Part shown: positions 1 to 5,656 of the stretch, one piece after another
Layout of the letters: every line of letters begins with the position of its first letter
Position numbering within the stretch: position 1 is the first letter of the stretch
Source: a virus
Strand: one strand, 5' to 3'
IMG/VR virus record: IMGVR_UViG_3300033149_001184
Coordinates: 1-38,159 of that record
DNA length: 38,159 nt
The notes under the pieces: generated by a model
What the model was told of the DNA's origin: nothing
Database searches by the model: none
Seen by the model: the letters and a program-made list of their open reading frames with translations, nothing else
Position numbers and translations under genes: made by a program

Positions 1-114
1 CTATCAAATCCGATAGGTTCCCCGCAAACAACACAGGTCTGTTCCGCCTCGTTTCGCAGCTCCCAGCATTCAATGTGAGCACATTCTTCCTCACAAGGCC
101 CGAACATCGTTCCC
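1..114. repeat. Terminal direct repeat, left copy
   Basis: These 114 bases are identical to 38046-38159. A gene reads in frame through the joint, so the repeat most likely marks closure of a circular or circularly permuted genome rather than a special sequence element. The unique length is 38,045 bp. An assembler overlap would look the same as a short physical terminal repeat. Confidence 0.95.
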
Positions 115-167
115 GGCTGCGGAACCCTCTTTTCCACTTTGAAGACGTTTTCTACCTGTTTACTCAT
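1..167 (-). CDS. Small Cys-rich protein, N-terminal part (continues at 38045-37952)
   Basis: This is the 5' part of an 86-aa gene that crosses the circular joint and ends at 37952. Its ATG at 167 lies in ATGAGTAA, so it overlaps the stop of the upstream gene by 8 bp. A GAGGAGGGAG ribosome site precedes it. The first 20 residues run straight into the Cys-rich body (CEEEC, CVVCGEP), which may bind zinc. No family is recognised. The N-terminal 20 residues are missed if only the right end of the window is read. Confidence 0.75.
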   Translation of the reverse strand, partial: MSKQVENVFKVEKRVPQPGTMFGPCEEECAHIECWELRNEAEQTCVVCGEPIGFD

Positions 168-456
168 CGTCTCCCTCCTCATAGGCTGGTAGATTAAGCC
201 CGTGCTTGCGGATAAAAGCCTGTGTCCGCTCAGTGGCCCGATCCTCGCTCGAACCTTTAACGAATAATACGATTCTCCAGCTCTCATGCTGTTTTTCGTT
301 GACGCTTTCTAGCCTACCTTCCGGCCAAAGACTATTAATCATCCCTTCGCCACGCTTTTTTACGGCTAGATACAACTGCCAAACGAACTCCTTCGGGCCG
401 TTGACCCATAGGAGATATTCAGTAGGGCCGTCTAGCTCGATGTAGTAGTCATTCAT
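160..456 (-). CDS. Hypothetical protein, 98 aa
   Basis: This is a small acidic protein of unknown function with no recognised domain. The middle and C-terminal half (WRIVLFVKG, then a helical RTQAFIRKHG stretch) suggest a compact alpha/beta fold. The start at 456 follows GGAGGCAAACG and overlaps the stop of the 453-665 gene by ATGA, so translation is probably coupled. Its end overlaps the next start by 8 bp. It belongs to the operon read from the promoter near 3050. Confidence 0.7.
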   Translation of the reverse strand: MNDYYIELDGPTEYLLWVNGPKEFVWQLYLAVKKRGEGMINSLWPEGRLESVNEKQHESWRIVLFVKGSSEDRATERTQAFIRKHGLNLPAYEEGDDE

Positions 457-665
457 CGTTTGCCTCCTGCATCGATCTGGTTCATGGCGTCTGCCACGAT
501 AGCGCTGATATTCCGCGCAGCGGTAGTATTCAGCGCCTGAATAGCACAGTTGTTCAACGCCTCTAACAGTAGCTTTTTCTCCAATTCCAGGCGCCTGATC
601 TTCTCTTCGTGCTGCCGATCCGAAGCTCTCAACACTGCCTGTAATTCCTCTTTTCTTCCGGGCAT
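453..665 (-). CDS. Small coiled-coil protein, 70 aa
   Basis: The protein is almost wholly helical and charged, with a predicted coiled coil at about residues 5-40 (EEKIRRLELEKKLLLEAL). The function is unknown. The ATG lies 2 bp after the DUF932 gene stop, and that gene's end supplies the ribosome site (GGAGAGGTGTAAC). The arrangement points to translational coupling. Confidence 0.7.
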   Translation of the reverse strand: MPGRKEELQAVLRASDRQHEEKIRRLELEKKLLLEALNNCAIQALNTTAARNISAIVADAMNQIDAGGKR

Positions 666-666
666 G

Positions 667-1377
667 TTACACCTCTCCGAGTATTCTGGTTAGCCGCGCC
701 AGGCCGTCTATCTGACGCGGAACGCTGGTTCGCTTGATCACAGAGTTTACCGCCTGGTAGACGCCGAAGGCGGTCCCGTGATACTGCTCGAAATGCAGCG
801 GCGGCTTATCGTATTCCTTCACCGCCCGCCCCACGTTAGACCACGAGAGAATTCCCTGGCGTCCTACCTCCAAGAGAACCTCCGCCGCTTCGACATGTTG
901 AAACTGCCAGGAATAGATTATATCAGCCGTGGCACACATCAGGCCAATAGCCCGCTCGACTCCCTCGGCCATGACCTCTTCGAGGTCCAGGCCGATCGTG
1001 TGGCGTCGCCGGACAACGAAATCCCCGGTGATGATCCCATTGTTGCAGACCCGCACCGCTGCGCCCACGGAAAGCCTTAGAGCCCTCACGCCTGCGTTGT
1101 CGTGCATCACGGCAAGGCCGTAGTCCATTCCGGCCAGCTCTGGCAGATTCGGGCTGCGCACCGCCACCGCGCCGACACAAGCTCGGCCTTCTGAGGCGAG
1201 AGACCACGCCTCATTTTCGATCACGCAGCCGTGGTTTATCAATTGCGCTATCAGAGTTTCTGCCATGTCGCGATGCCCGATTCCCTTCCAGCGCGAAGAG
1301 GCCCATTCAGGACGCTCCACTCGGTTTGGCAGTGATACACGCTCTACGTCGGCACCGTAGACCAGTATGTTACTCAT
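667..1377 (-). CDS. DUF932 family phage/plasmid protein
   Basis: This 236-aa protein resembles the DUF932 family often carried by phages and plasmids. Supporting features are an N-terminal strand-rich region, a central VRVCNNGIITGD block (about residues 108-119), RRRHTIGLDLEE, and a C-terminal YHGTAFGVYQAVNSVIKRT segment, which is the usual end of the family. The biochemical role is unknown. It overlaps the upstream gene by 4 bp (ATGA) and sits in the accessory operon behind the Csx16-like gene. Family call by eye. Confidence 0.75.
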   Translation of the reverse strand: MSNILVYGADVERVSLPNRVERPEWASSRWKGIGHRDMAETLIAQLINHGCVIENEAWSLASEGRACVGAVAVRSPNLPELAGMDYGLAVMHDNAGVRALRLSVGAAVRVCNNGIITGDFVVRRRHTIGLDLEEVMAEGVERAIGLMCATADIIYSWQFQHVEAAEVLLEVGRQGILSWSNVGRAVKEYDKPPLHFEQYHGTAFGVYQAVNSVIKRTSVPRQIDGLARLTRILGEV

Positions 1378-1919
1378 TTGATGGTATACTCCTCCCGCCA
1401 GCGGCGACCCTCGTTGATGTAATCGCCGCCGACGGCGACGATCTTGGTGCCCTGCGGAGCCGATACGACCCCGACAGGGCCGGAGACGAAGCCGTTGTCG
1501 CCCAGCGCCCAGACGACATTGGGCTCTGGGGAGCCATCGGGTTTGCGGGCTTCTACGCCCCCCCAGCCACCGCCGGATCCGAAATAGCTCGGTCCATAAG
1601 GACCATGCCGGAACGCAACAATCATCTCCTGATCTTTGTCTTTCATGTCTTCCTCCTCAATTGCTGAGGCTTCTGTTTCAAGCTTCTCTGCCTCTCGGTT
1701 AAATTTACGGGGAGACATGCCCCGCGCTGCTAATTCGCGCAGTTCTTTTGCCCTACGCAACAGCATCTCTTTGCGACTGGGCTGCTTTGCCGTGGGATGT
1801 GGTAGACCGTCCGGAAACAGCCCTTTGCGGATTCTCTCCAGGGCAGCCTTGCGAGCCCGGCTTGACATTCTCCCACTTGGGGACAGAAAGCCATGATCAA
1901 TGCTTGGTTTGTCATTCAT
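1374..1919 (-). CDS. Hypothetical protein, two-part (181 aa)
   Basis: The first half (about residues 1-90) is basic and helical. The second half (about 92-181) is Gly-rich and strand-forming (FGSGGGWGG, VVAVGGDYINE-like). An in-frame ATG at 1646, residue 92, has its own GAGGAGGAAGAC ribosome site. The locus may therefore make both a full-length protein and a 90-residue C-terminal product, or may be an old fusion of two genes. No family is recognised. It ends in a 4-bp overlap with the DUF932 gene. Confidence 0.65.
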   Translation of the reverse strand: MNDKPSIDHGFLSPSGRMSSRARKAALERIRKGLFPDGLPHPTAKQPSRKEMLLRRAKELRELAARGMSPRKFNREAEKLETEASAIEEEDMKDKDQEMIVAFRHGPYGPSYFGSGGGWGGVEARKPDGSPEPNVVWALGDNGFVSGPVGVVSAPQGTKIVAVGGDYINEGRRWREEYTIK

Positions 1920-1937
1920 TCGAGGGCCTCCCCCTCC

Positions 1938-2537
1938 CTAGATGATTATCGAGTACCCCTGGTACCGGTACTCGATATGACCAGCCAGCACCGCCTGCAG
2001 GTAGGCGATGGCGCTAGACAACTCCTCCCTTTCAAAGGAATTGTCTTCCGGCAGGCGCGCTAAGTCTGCCTCGGCAAGGGCTAACTTGGCCCTTACCTCT
2101 TGTTTAGCTGCTGGTCGCAAAGCTGCAGCCGCAGCCAGGCGCCGTTCGCCTCTTTCGAGGATAGCCGCCTTCTCCGCCGCCGCGCGCGCGGCCCTGGCCT
2201 GGACACGTTGCTCCGCTGCCGCGAGTGCGGCCTTGGCTGCCGCTGCCGAAATCCAGAAAAGCTCCTGGATTACGGAGCGGGAGCGGTGGACAACCCCGTG
2301 ATACTTTTCCTGCCGTACTCCGACGGCGGGGTCGGAGTTATCCCAGGGCTGGTTAAGTTCCAGCCACACACTGCTGTGCGGCGGCGGCTGGAAAAAAGCC
2401 ACCCCTTCAGCCTGGCCGACCTCGGAGAGGTTGGCCCCAGTCTCGCTCGGGAAAGCCTGGGGGGCGGCGACCTGGAACCTCACCGCCAGGAGGTTATCCT
2501 CCCCGCGTTCGCCCGGGACTTCATATCTTTTCTTCAT
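1938..2537 (-). CDS. Ala-rich coiled-coil protein, 199 aa
   Basis: The N-terminal 90 residues are mixed and strand-rich. Residues about 95-185 form a long Ala/Glu/Arg-rich helix (AAAAKAALAAAEQRVQ and similar), and the C-terminus is hydrophobic (YRYQGYSIII). The function is unknown. The ATG at 2537 lies inside the end of the Csx16-like gene (17-bp overlap) behind GGAGGAG. Coupled translation with the Csx16-like protein suggests they act together or at the same time. Confidence 0.65.
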   Translation of the reverse strand: MKKRYEVPGERGEDNLLAVRFQVAAPQAFPSETGANLSEVGQAEGVAFFQPPPHSSVWLELNQPWDNSDPAVGVRQEKYHGVVHRSRSVIQELFWISAAAAKAALAAAEQRVQARAARAAAEKAAILERGERRLAAAAALRPAAKQEVRAKLALAEADLARLPEDNSFEREELSSAIAYLQAVLAGHIEYRYQGYSIII

Positions 2538-2844
2538 GTTTCTCCTCCTTTTCTTTTATTTCCTCGACGCGGTAACGCCGAGGAGGAGAAGCGAAGGTCC
2601 TGACCTGCTCCAAGGACAGCTCTTGTCCCCGGAGCTCGGGCGGCAGGTTAAGACTGATAACCACCACCTCGGTCGCCGCAGCGCCGAGGTGGAACGGGAG
2701 CACGCCAAAGACCTTCCGCCCTTTGACATCCTCAGGCCGGGCGTGAGCAATAACCTGGACGTCCTGGTCAATTAATCCTAGCTCCCGTAAGTACTCTACG
2801 AGAGCCGGGTGCCTCGTCACCACTACACTAGGTCTATCTTTCAT
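2521..2844 (-). CDS. Csx16-like protein, possible ring nuclease / anti-type III CRISPR
   Basis: This 107-aa protein matches the pattern I know for Csx16, a small protein linked to type III CRISPR loci. It has an N-terminal VVVTRHPALVEYLRELG, then QDVQVIAHARPEDV, a central VFGVLPFHLGAAA, and VVVISLNLPPELRGQELS. Csx16 has been proposed as a ring nuclease acting on cyclic oligoadenylate second messengers; that is family knowledge and not shown here. No CRISPR array or cas gene lies in the window. In a phage, such a protein would be expected to blunt type III CRISPR signalling, as viral Crn2 (AcrIII-1) does. It is second in its operon, behind a strong promoter. The family match is by eye and the activity is inferred. 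Confidence 0.6.
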   Translation of the reverse strand: MKDRPSVVVTRHPALVEYLRELGLIDQDVQVIAHARPEDVKGRKVFGVLPFHLGAAATEVVVISLNLPPELRGQELSLEQVRTFASPPRRYRVEEIKEKEEKHEEKI

Positions 2845-2846
2845 TG

Positions 2847-2987
2847 TTATTTCCTCACCGGCAGCATCCTGTTTTGCCCGGCTAAGTATGCCTCTACCAT
2901 GCGCCGGGCGCGGGCCTTATCGGTAGTCCAGGTCAGGGCTACCCGGTAAAGCTCAGCCGCTTCTGCCCTAAACTCTTTAACTGTCAT
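2847..2987 (-). CDS. Small protein, 46 aa, first gene of the operon
   Basis: The ORF starts MTVKEFRAEAAEL and ends NRMLPVRK. It is helical and basic and resembles a small nucleic-acid-binding or adaptor helix bundle, but no family is recognised. AAGGAGG and a second AGGAAG precede the ATG. It begins about 40 nt after the predicted transcription start of the promoter at 3033-3061, and its stop lies 2 bp before the ATG of the Csx16-like gene. Confidence 0.65.
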   Translation of the reverse strand: MTVKEFRAEAAELYRVALTWTTDKARARRMVEAYLAGQNRMLPVRK

Positions 2988-3032
2988 CGTCTTCCTGGCC
3001 TCCTTTGTTGTTTTATTCTGTCTCATACTATA

Positions 3033-3061
3033 AATATAACTCGCATAGCATGATATGTCAA
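3033..3061 (-). promoter_or_regulatory. Sigma-70-like promoter with operator
   Basis: On the minus strand TTGACA (3061-3056) is followed by a 17-bp spacer and TATATT (3038-3033). The spacer contains GCATAGCAT (plus strand 3043-3051), a motif shared with the promoters at 5.64 and 37.68 kb. It drives the accessory operon that includes the Csx16-like gene. The 60-bp stretch before it, up to the end of the endonuclease gene, is AT-rich and has no gene. Confidence 0.8.
3043..3052. promoter_or_regulatory. GCATAGCATG operator candidate
   Basis: The motif lies 4 bp upstream of the -10 hexamer, inside the spacer. Related copies sit at 5631-5640, 37670-37678 and 10705-10714, each beside a -10 or -10-like box. 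Binding by the 76-aa HTH protein encoded at 5372-5602 is an inference. Confidence 0.55.
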
Positions 3062-3117
3062 GGGGAAATGTGGATAAAATTAAAAATAATTTAGGCCGGA
3101 TTTCAGGGGGTCGGGCG

Positions 3118-3678
3118 CTATTCCCAAGCGATTAACGGGCCGAACTGCTTCCTCAAATCCTGGTAGAACCAGAACCTTCGCGCCCCGATCCAGTAGAGAA
3201 ATGAGTGCATCGTGGTCTTCTTCCTGCGCCGCCCCAGTGTGCTATCCGCTTGAGGATCTCTACGAACCACAAAGAGCATGTCGCGGAAGATCTCCGGGTA
3301 GTATTTCGCCATGCGCTTTAGCTGTGTCTTGCCCTTGGACGTCGGGTAGCCCTTGACCTCTACGAACCTGGTAGTAGCGATGCTCAGACCATCCTGGCCG
3401 GAGTCGCAGAATACGACCCTGAAATCCGGCAAGTAATAATTGGTCCCCCGGTCCAGCGGAAAGGAGAACTCGAAGGGCTCTCGCTCGATCTCCAGCACGT
3501 CCCCGGCTTGTTGGAGTAGCAGTAGGATTCTCCAGACGTTCGCCTCCCAGGCGCTATCGACTGAGCCGGGAAGGTCGTCTCTCTGTCCCCCACGAAATTG
3601 AGGGCGGTGAGGTTTCTCCCGCCCCCGTGCCAGCCGCCGCCATTCAGCGGGGCTAATCTTCTCCGGCGCTTGTACCAT
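3118..3678 (-). CDS. PD-(D/E)XK endonuclease (DUF1064 / resolvase-like)
   Basis: This 186-aa protein carries a PD-(D/E)XK nuclease pattern. It shows a helix with SAWEANVWR (about residues 41-49), YYLPDFRVV (PD motif, about 81-89) and FVEVKGYPT (ExK, about 106-114), followed by a helix KTQLKRMAKYYPEIF. The spacing fits small phage nucleases annotated as DUF1064 or Holliday-junction resolvase-like, which resolve branched DNA before packaging. The start at 3678 overlaps the upstream gene by 26 bp. It closes the operon that starts at the HTH gene. Confidence 0.7.
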   Translation of the reverse strand: MVQAPEKISPAEWRRLARGREKPHRPQFRGGQRDDLPGSVDSAWEANVWRILLLLQQAGDVLEIEREPFEFSFPLDRGTNYYLPDFRVVFCDSGQDGLSIATTRFVEVKGYPTSKGKTQLKRMAKYYPEIFRDMLFVVRRDPQADSTLGRRRKKTTMHSFLYWIGARRFWFYQDLRKQFGPLIAWE

Positions 3679-3880
3679 CTTCTTCGCCGTGTGCTTGAGC
3701 CTTGTCCCGGATTTCAGAACCGATGATTTCTCTAGCGATCTGTTTCATATTATTGACAGGCGCTTCGTCTCCGAATACCCGATAGAGTGCGTTTGCCAAG
3801 GTCTCTACGCAGCCGGTGAGGTAAGAAATCTTCTCCTCAAGCGCAGCTATGCGCTGGTTCACATCATCCATGATTCCCAT
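3653..3880 (-). CDS. Small coiled-coil protein, 75 aa
   Basis: An N-terminal coiled coil (VNQRIAALEEKISYLTGCVETLANAL) is followed by a polar acidic tail. The function is unknown; it could be a partner or oligomerisation factor for the following nuclease, whose gene overlaps its end. The ATG at 3880 follows AAAGGAGG with 6-bp spacing, which favours it over the in-frame ATG at 3871. Confidence 0.65.
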   Translation of the reverse strand: MGIMDDVNQRIAALEEKISYLTGCVETLANALYRVFGDEAPVNNMKQIAREIIGSEIRDKAQAHGEEDGTSAGED

Positions 3881-4211
3881 TACAAACCTCCTTTTGGTCT
3901 GTCAGGGTATAGCCCTTGCCCTTGCAGTCTATGCATGTGCGGATGGAAACCCCATCATCGCAGGGGTATAAATGTCCGCCGACACCTCCGCAAACCTCGC
4001 ACCTATGCCTGACTTTCATCACTATCTTTATGTTTTTTTCGCGGCGGCAGTAGTCGCATTCTATTGGATAGCCAGCGGTCATTATCTCTATCAAACCAGT
4101 GTTGGCGTCAAGCCGAACTACAGCTTTTCCAAACTCTGCCAGCAGAGAGTTTTCATGCCGCATTATTGCCTCAGCACCGCACTTCGGACAGTACAGATCA
4201 ATGGATTTCAT
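3864..4211 (-). CDS. Zinc-finger protein with DnaJ-like Cys motifs, 115 aa
   Basis: Three Cys pairs are visible: CPKC near the N-terminus, CDYC in the middle, and CEVCGGVGG with CIDCKGKGY near the C-terminus. The last pair is the CxxCxGxG pattern of DnaJ-type zinc centres. It is probably a structural zinc protein of unknown partner. The ATG at 4211 has AGGA 6 bp upstream; an in-frame GTG at 4214 is less well placed. It overlaps the next gene by about 17 bp. Confidence 0.65.
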   Translation of the reverse strand: MKSIDLYCPKCGAEAIMRHENSLLAEFGKAVVRLDANTGLIEIMTAGYPIECDYCRREKNIKIVMKVRHRCEVCGGVGGHLYPCDDGVSIRTCIDCKGKGYTLTDQKEVCNGNHG

Positions 4212-4219
4212 CACTGTTC

Positions 4220-4531
4220 CTACAGGCTATTCAGAATCGCCCGCACTCTGGCAAGCATCGCCTCAGCTTCGTCCTTCTCTGCGCCGTCAGGCAGCTTATC
4301 TATCAGCCGCTTAATCGTGCCCGCGACGTCGCGCAGCATCGCTCTGGCGAGCTTGGTGTTCAGCCCGATCACTGCCACGGCTTGAACGATTTTGACCGGT
4401 AAGCTATCGGGGAGGGTAAGGCCGACGCTCTCCAGCAGCCGGAGAAGCTTTTTCGATAGCCGCGCAGCCTTGCGCAGCGCCCGCCCGACCTTGGTAAAAA
4501 TTGATTTGAACCACCGCCACAGTCTACCCAT
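4220..4531 (-). CDS. Hypothetical basic helical protein, 103 aa
   Basis: The N-terminal 35 residues are strongly basic and amphipathic (RWFKSIFTKVGRALRKAARLSKK). They are followed by a hydrophobic helix (KIVQAVAVIGLN) and an acidic, helical C-terminus. This could bind membranes or nucleic acid, including the structured RNA that ends just upstream of its start. No family is recognised. The ribosome site is AAAGGAGAATGTA. Confidence 0.6.
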   Translation of the reverse strand: MGRLWRWFKSIFTKVGRALRKAARLSKKLLRLLESVGLTLPDSLPVKIVQAVAVIGLNTKLARAMLRDVAGTIKRLIDKLPDGAEKDEAEAMLARVRAILNSL

Positions 4532-4541
4532 TACATTCTCC

Positions 4542-4581
4542 TTTGTGCATCGCCGATGATGTGCGAGCTGGTTTGTGCATC
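4542..4581. repeat. Pair of TTTGTGCATC direct repeats
   Basis: The 10-mer occurs at 4542-4551 and 4572-4581 in the stretch between the structured RNA and the ATG at 4531. It may belong to the 3' part of the RNA or act near the ribosome site of the downstream gene. The role is unknown. Confidence 0.5.
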
Positions 4582-4588
4582 ACGAAAC

Positions 4589-4947
4589 GCGAAATACGAT
4601 TCGCTAATTGAGGGCTCCCCGGTTCAAAGCCACAACCAGGCGTTTATCTCTACGAGATTATTCTCCTTTGTTTTGGGGAGCCCCCAAACTCTGAGCAACG
4701 GTGAGGCCGGATTCCCTCTATTACTCCGGCTCCCTGCCACTCCCCGCCCTTGCGTTGCGAACCGAATCTCTTCGGGGCGGGCTCAACCCGGCGCTATCAC
4801 GCCGCTCACCATTGCAACTCGATGTGCCGCGTTATCTCTCTGAGTGGCCCAGCAGACACGCCATTCAGACCCCACCAAGTCATTGGATGACTGCGCACAG
4901 CCACCCCAACGATCTGCTTCTCCCTCACGCGGCACAACTCCTGTTGT
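4589..4947 (-). ncRNA. Large structured RNA of unknown family (orphan candidate)
   Basis: The roughly 420 bp between two genes have no credible minus-strand ORF but fold into many nested stems. From 5' to 3' on the minus strand: a 10-bp stem 4927-4936 with 4823-4832, enclosing 4913-4918 with 4851-4856 and a hairpin 4887-4892 with 4878-4883; an 11-bp stem 4805-4815 with 4695-4705, enclosing 4800-4804/4789-4793, 4775-4781/4743-4749, 4771-4775/4762-4766 and 4725-4730/4706-4711; a 9-bp stem 4675-4683 with 4612-4620; and 4600-4604 with 4589-4593. Two stems contain pairs that are G-U wobbles on the minus strand but A-C mismatches on the plus strand, which fixes the RNA sense as minus. It lies between coupled genes in the HTH operon and should be transcribed with them. 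I cannot assign it to GOLLD, ROOL or any other named large phage RNA. Exact ends are uncertain. Confidence 0.7.
4612..4683 (-). ncRNA. tRNA-like 72-nt subdomain of the structured RNA
   Basis: A closing stem (GGGCTCC with GGAGCCC, 9 bp if extended) encloses a 5-bp hairpin (4654-4658/4646-4650) and a hairpin CTGGTT/AACCGG directly abutting the 3' acceptor-like strand, as a T-arm would. The overall size is that of a tRNA. It lacks a proper anticodon loop and D-arm, so it is a tRNA-like fold at best and not a tRNA gene. Confidence 0.45.
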
Positions 4948-4954
4948 CAAAGAC

Positions 4955-5164
4955 TTATTCGTCTTCGGTGGTAAAAGGATTCTTTGCCTTGCGCCCTAAC
5001 GCCCAGTTGAATAATTTCTTCCACCACGGCAAAGGGCAATGACCGCAAATTAATTCCCCGTCTATCCAGACAGCGAACGGAGCCTTAAGCCCCACGATAT
5101 GTAGCTTATGTGAGGACTCCTCATCAACAAACTTAAAAACACCCTCTAGTAATGATCGCCTCAT
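4955..5164 (-). CDS. Hypothetical protein, 69 aa
   Basis: A small protein with a strand-rich middle (HKLHIVGLKAPFAVWIDGELICGHC) and a basic, aromatic C-terminus (PLPWWKKLFNWALGRKAKN). No family is recognised. It overlaps the upstream micro-protein gene by ATGA. The structured RNA starts within about 10 nt of its stop, so the RNA is probably released from, or transcribed with, this message. Confidence 0.6.
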   Translation of the reverse strand: MRRSLLEGVFKFVDEESSHKLHIVGLKAPFAVWIDGELICGHCPLPWWKKLFNWALGRKAKNPFTTEDE

Positions 5165-5301
5165 TCTAAAATCCTTTTCCGCACGTCACGCGGGATCGGG
5201 ACATGCTTCATGCTTTTTTTCGCTTCGATGATAACCAGCGCCAGAGACCACACGCACCCGGCAAAGGCCAAGATCAACAGCACCGCGATAGCGTAGTTCA
5301 T
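5161..5301 (-). CDS. Micro membrane protein, 46 aa
   Basis: An N-terminal transmembrane helix (YAIAVLLILAFAGCVWSLALVII, residues 3-25) is followed by a short basic tail (EAKKSMKHVPIPRDVRKR). The start at 5301 overlaps the stop of the 25-aa ORF by ATGA, and GGAGGGTGACCA is the ribosome site. The stop overlaps the next start by ATGA. It may be a holin-like, signalling or host-takeover membrane protein; the sequence does not say which. Confidence 0.6.
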   Translation of the reverse strand: MNYAIAVLLILAFAGCVWSLALVIIEAKKSMKHVPIPRDVRKRILE

Positions 5302-5375
5302 TGGTCACCCTCCACGATTAGAGCATATACAACGCCGAGAGCTGTCACAATTATCACCGCTAATGCGCCTATCAT
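5298..5375 (-). CDS. Micro membrane protein, 25 aa
   Basis: The ORF is essentially one transmembrane helix (GALAVIIVTALGVVYALIV) with an acidic end. It overlaps the HTH gene stop and the next start by ATGA on both sides, and AAGGAA precedes it. Its size makes chance possible, but the coupled overlaps and clean hydrophobic helix favour a real product. Confidence 0.45.
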   Translation of the reverse strand: MIGALAVIIVTALGVVYALIVEGDQ

Positions 5376-5602
5376 TTCCTTCCCTCGCGCCGTTTCACTT
5401 CTCTGCGATACAGCGCCGCGATAGCCGCCTGCGCCATCGCCCGTGGCTTGCGGTAGCCGTAGGCCCACTGTTCTACTGTTGACGGTTGCACCCGCAGCGC
5501 CCGCGCTATCTGTGGGAATGTCATCCCCGGCCCGGCGTCCAAGTATCTCTGGTCATCCCCCCTGATATATTCGAGCTGCCATTTCCACTTTTGATCAGAC
5601 AT
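5372..5602 (-). CDS. Small HTH DNA-binding regulator, 76 aa
   Basis: The central segment MTFPQIARALRVQPSTVEQWAYG reads as a helix-turn-helix (about residues 25-47), followed by a basic C-terminus. I place the start at 5602 (GAGGGAG upstream) because the upstream in-frame start at 5626 lies inside the -10 box. The 5' leader would then be about 16 nt. Its own promoter carries the GCATAGTATG motif found in other promoters, so an autoregulated Cro/CI-like role is the simplest reading. No dimerisation or cleavage domain is visible. Confidence 0.7.
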   Translation of the reverse strand: MSDQKWKWQLEYIRGDDQRYLDAGPGMTFPQIARALRVQPSTVEQWAYGYRKPRAMAQAAIAALYRREVKRREGRK

Positions 5603-5624
5603 ATCCACTCCCTCTACTACTCCC

Positions 5625-5652
5625 ATTATACATACTATGCAAGAGATGTCAA
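5625..5652 (-). promoter_or_regulatory. Sigma-70-like promoter of the HTH operon
   Basis: TTGACA (5652-5647), a 16-bp spacer and TATAAT (5630-5625) on the minus strand. The spacer includes GCATAGTATG directly next to the -10 box. The upstream gene stops at 5657, so this promoter occupies the whole gap between the late operon and the HTH gene. Confidence 0.85.
5631..5640. promoter_or_regulatory. GCATAGTATG operator candidate
   Basis: On the minus strand GCATAGTATG abuts the -10 hexamer of the HTH promoter. It is the copy closest to the proposed regulator gene and would give autoregulation. Confidence 0.5.
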
Positions 5653-5656
5653 GTGG

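Noticed and set aside
4612-4683. A genuine tRNA gene
   Set aside because: Acceptor and T-arm-like stems are present, but there is no 7-nt anticodon loop and no D-arm.
4556-5042. Plus-strand ORFs of 95 and 113 codons over the structured RNA
   Set aside because: They oppose all accepted genes, have no ribosome sites, and arise in a region whose stems contain wobble pairs only on the minus strand.
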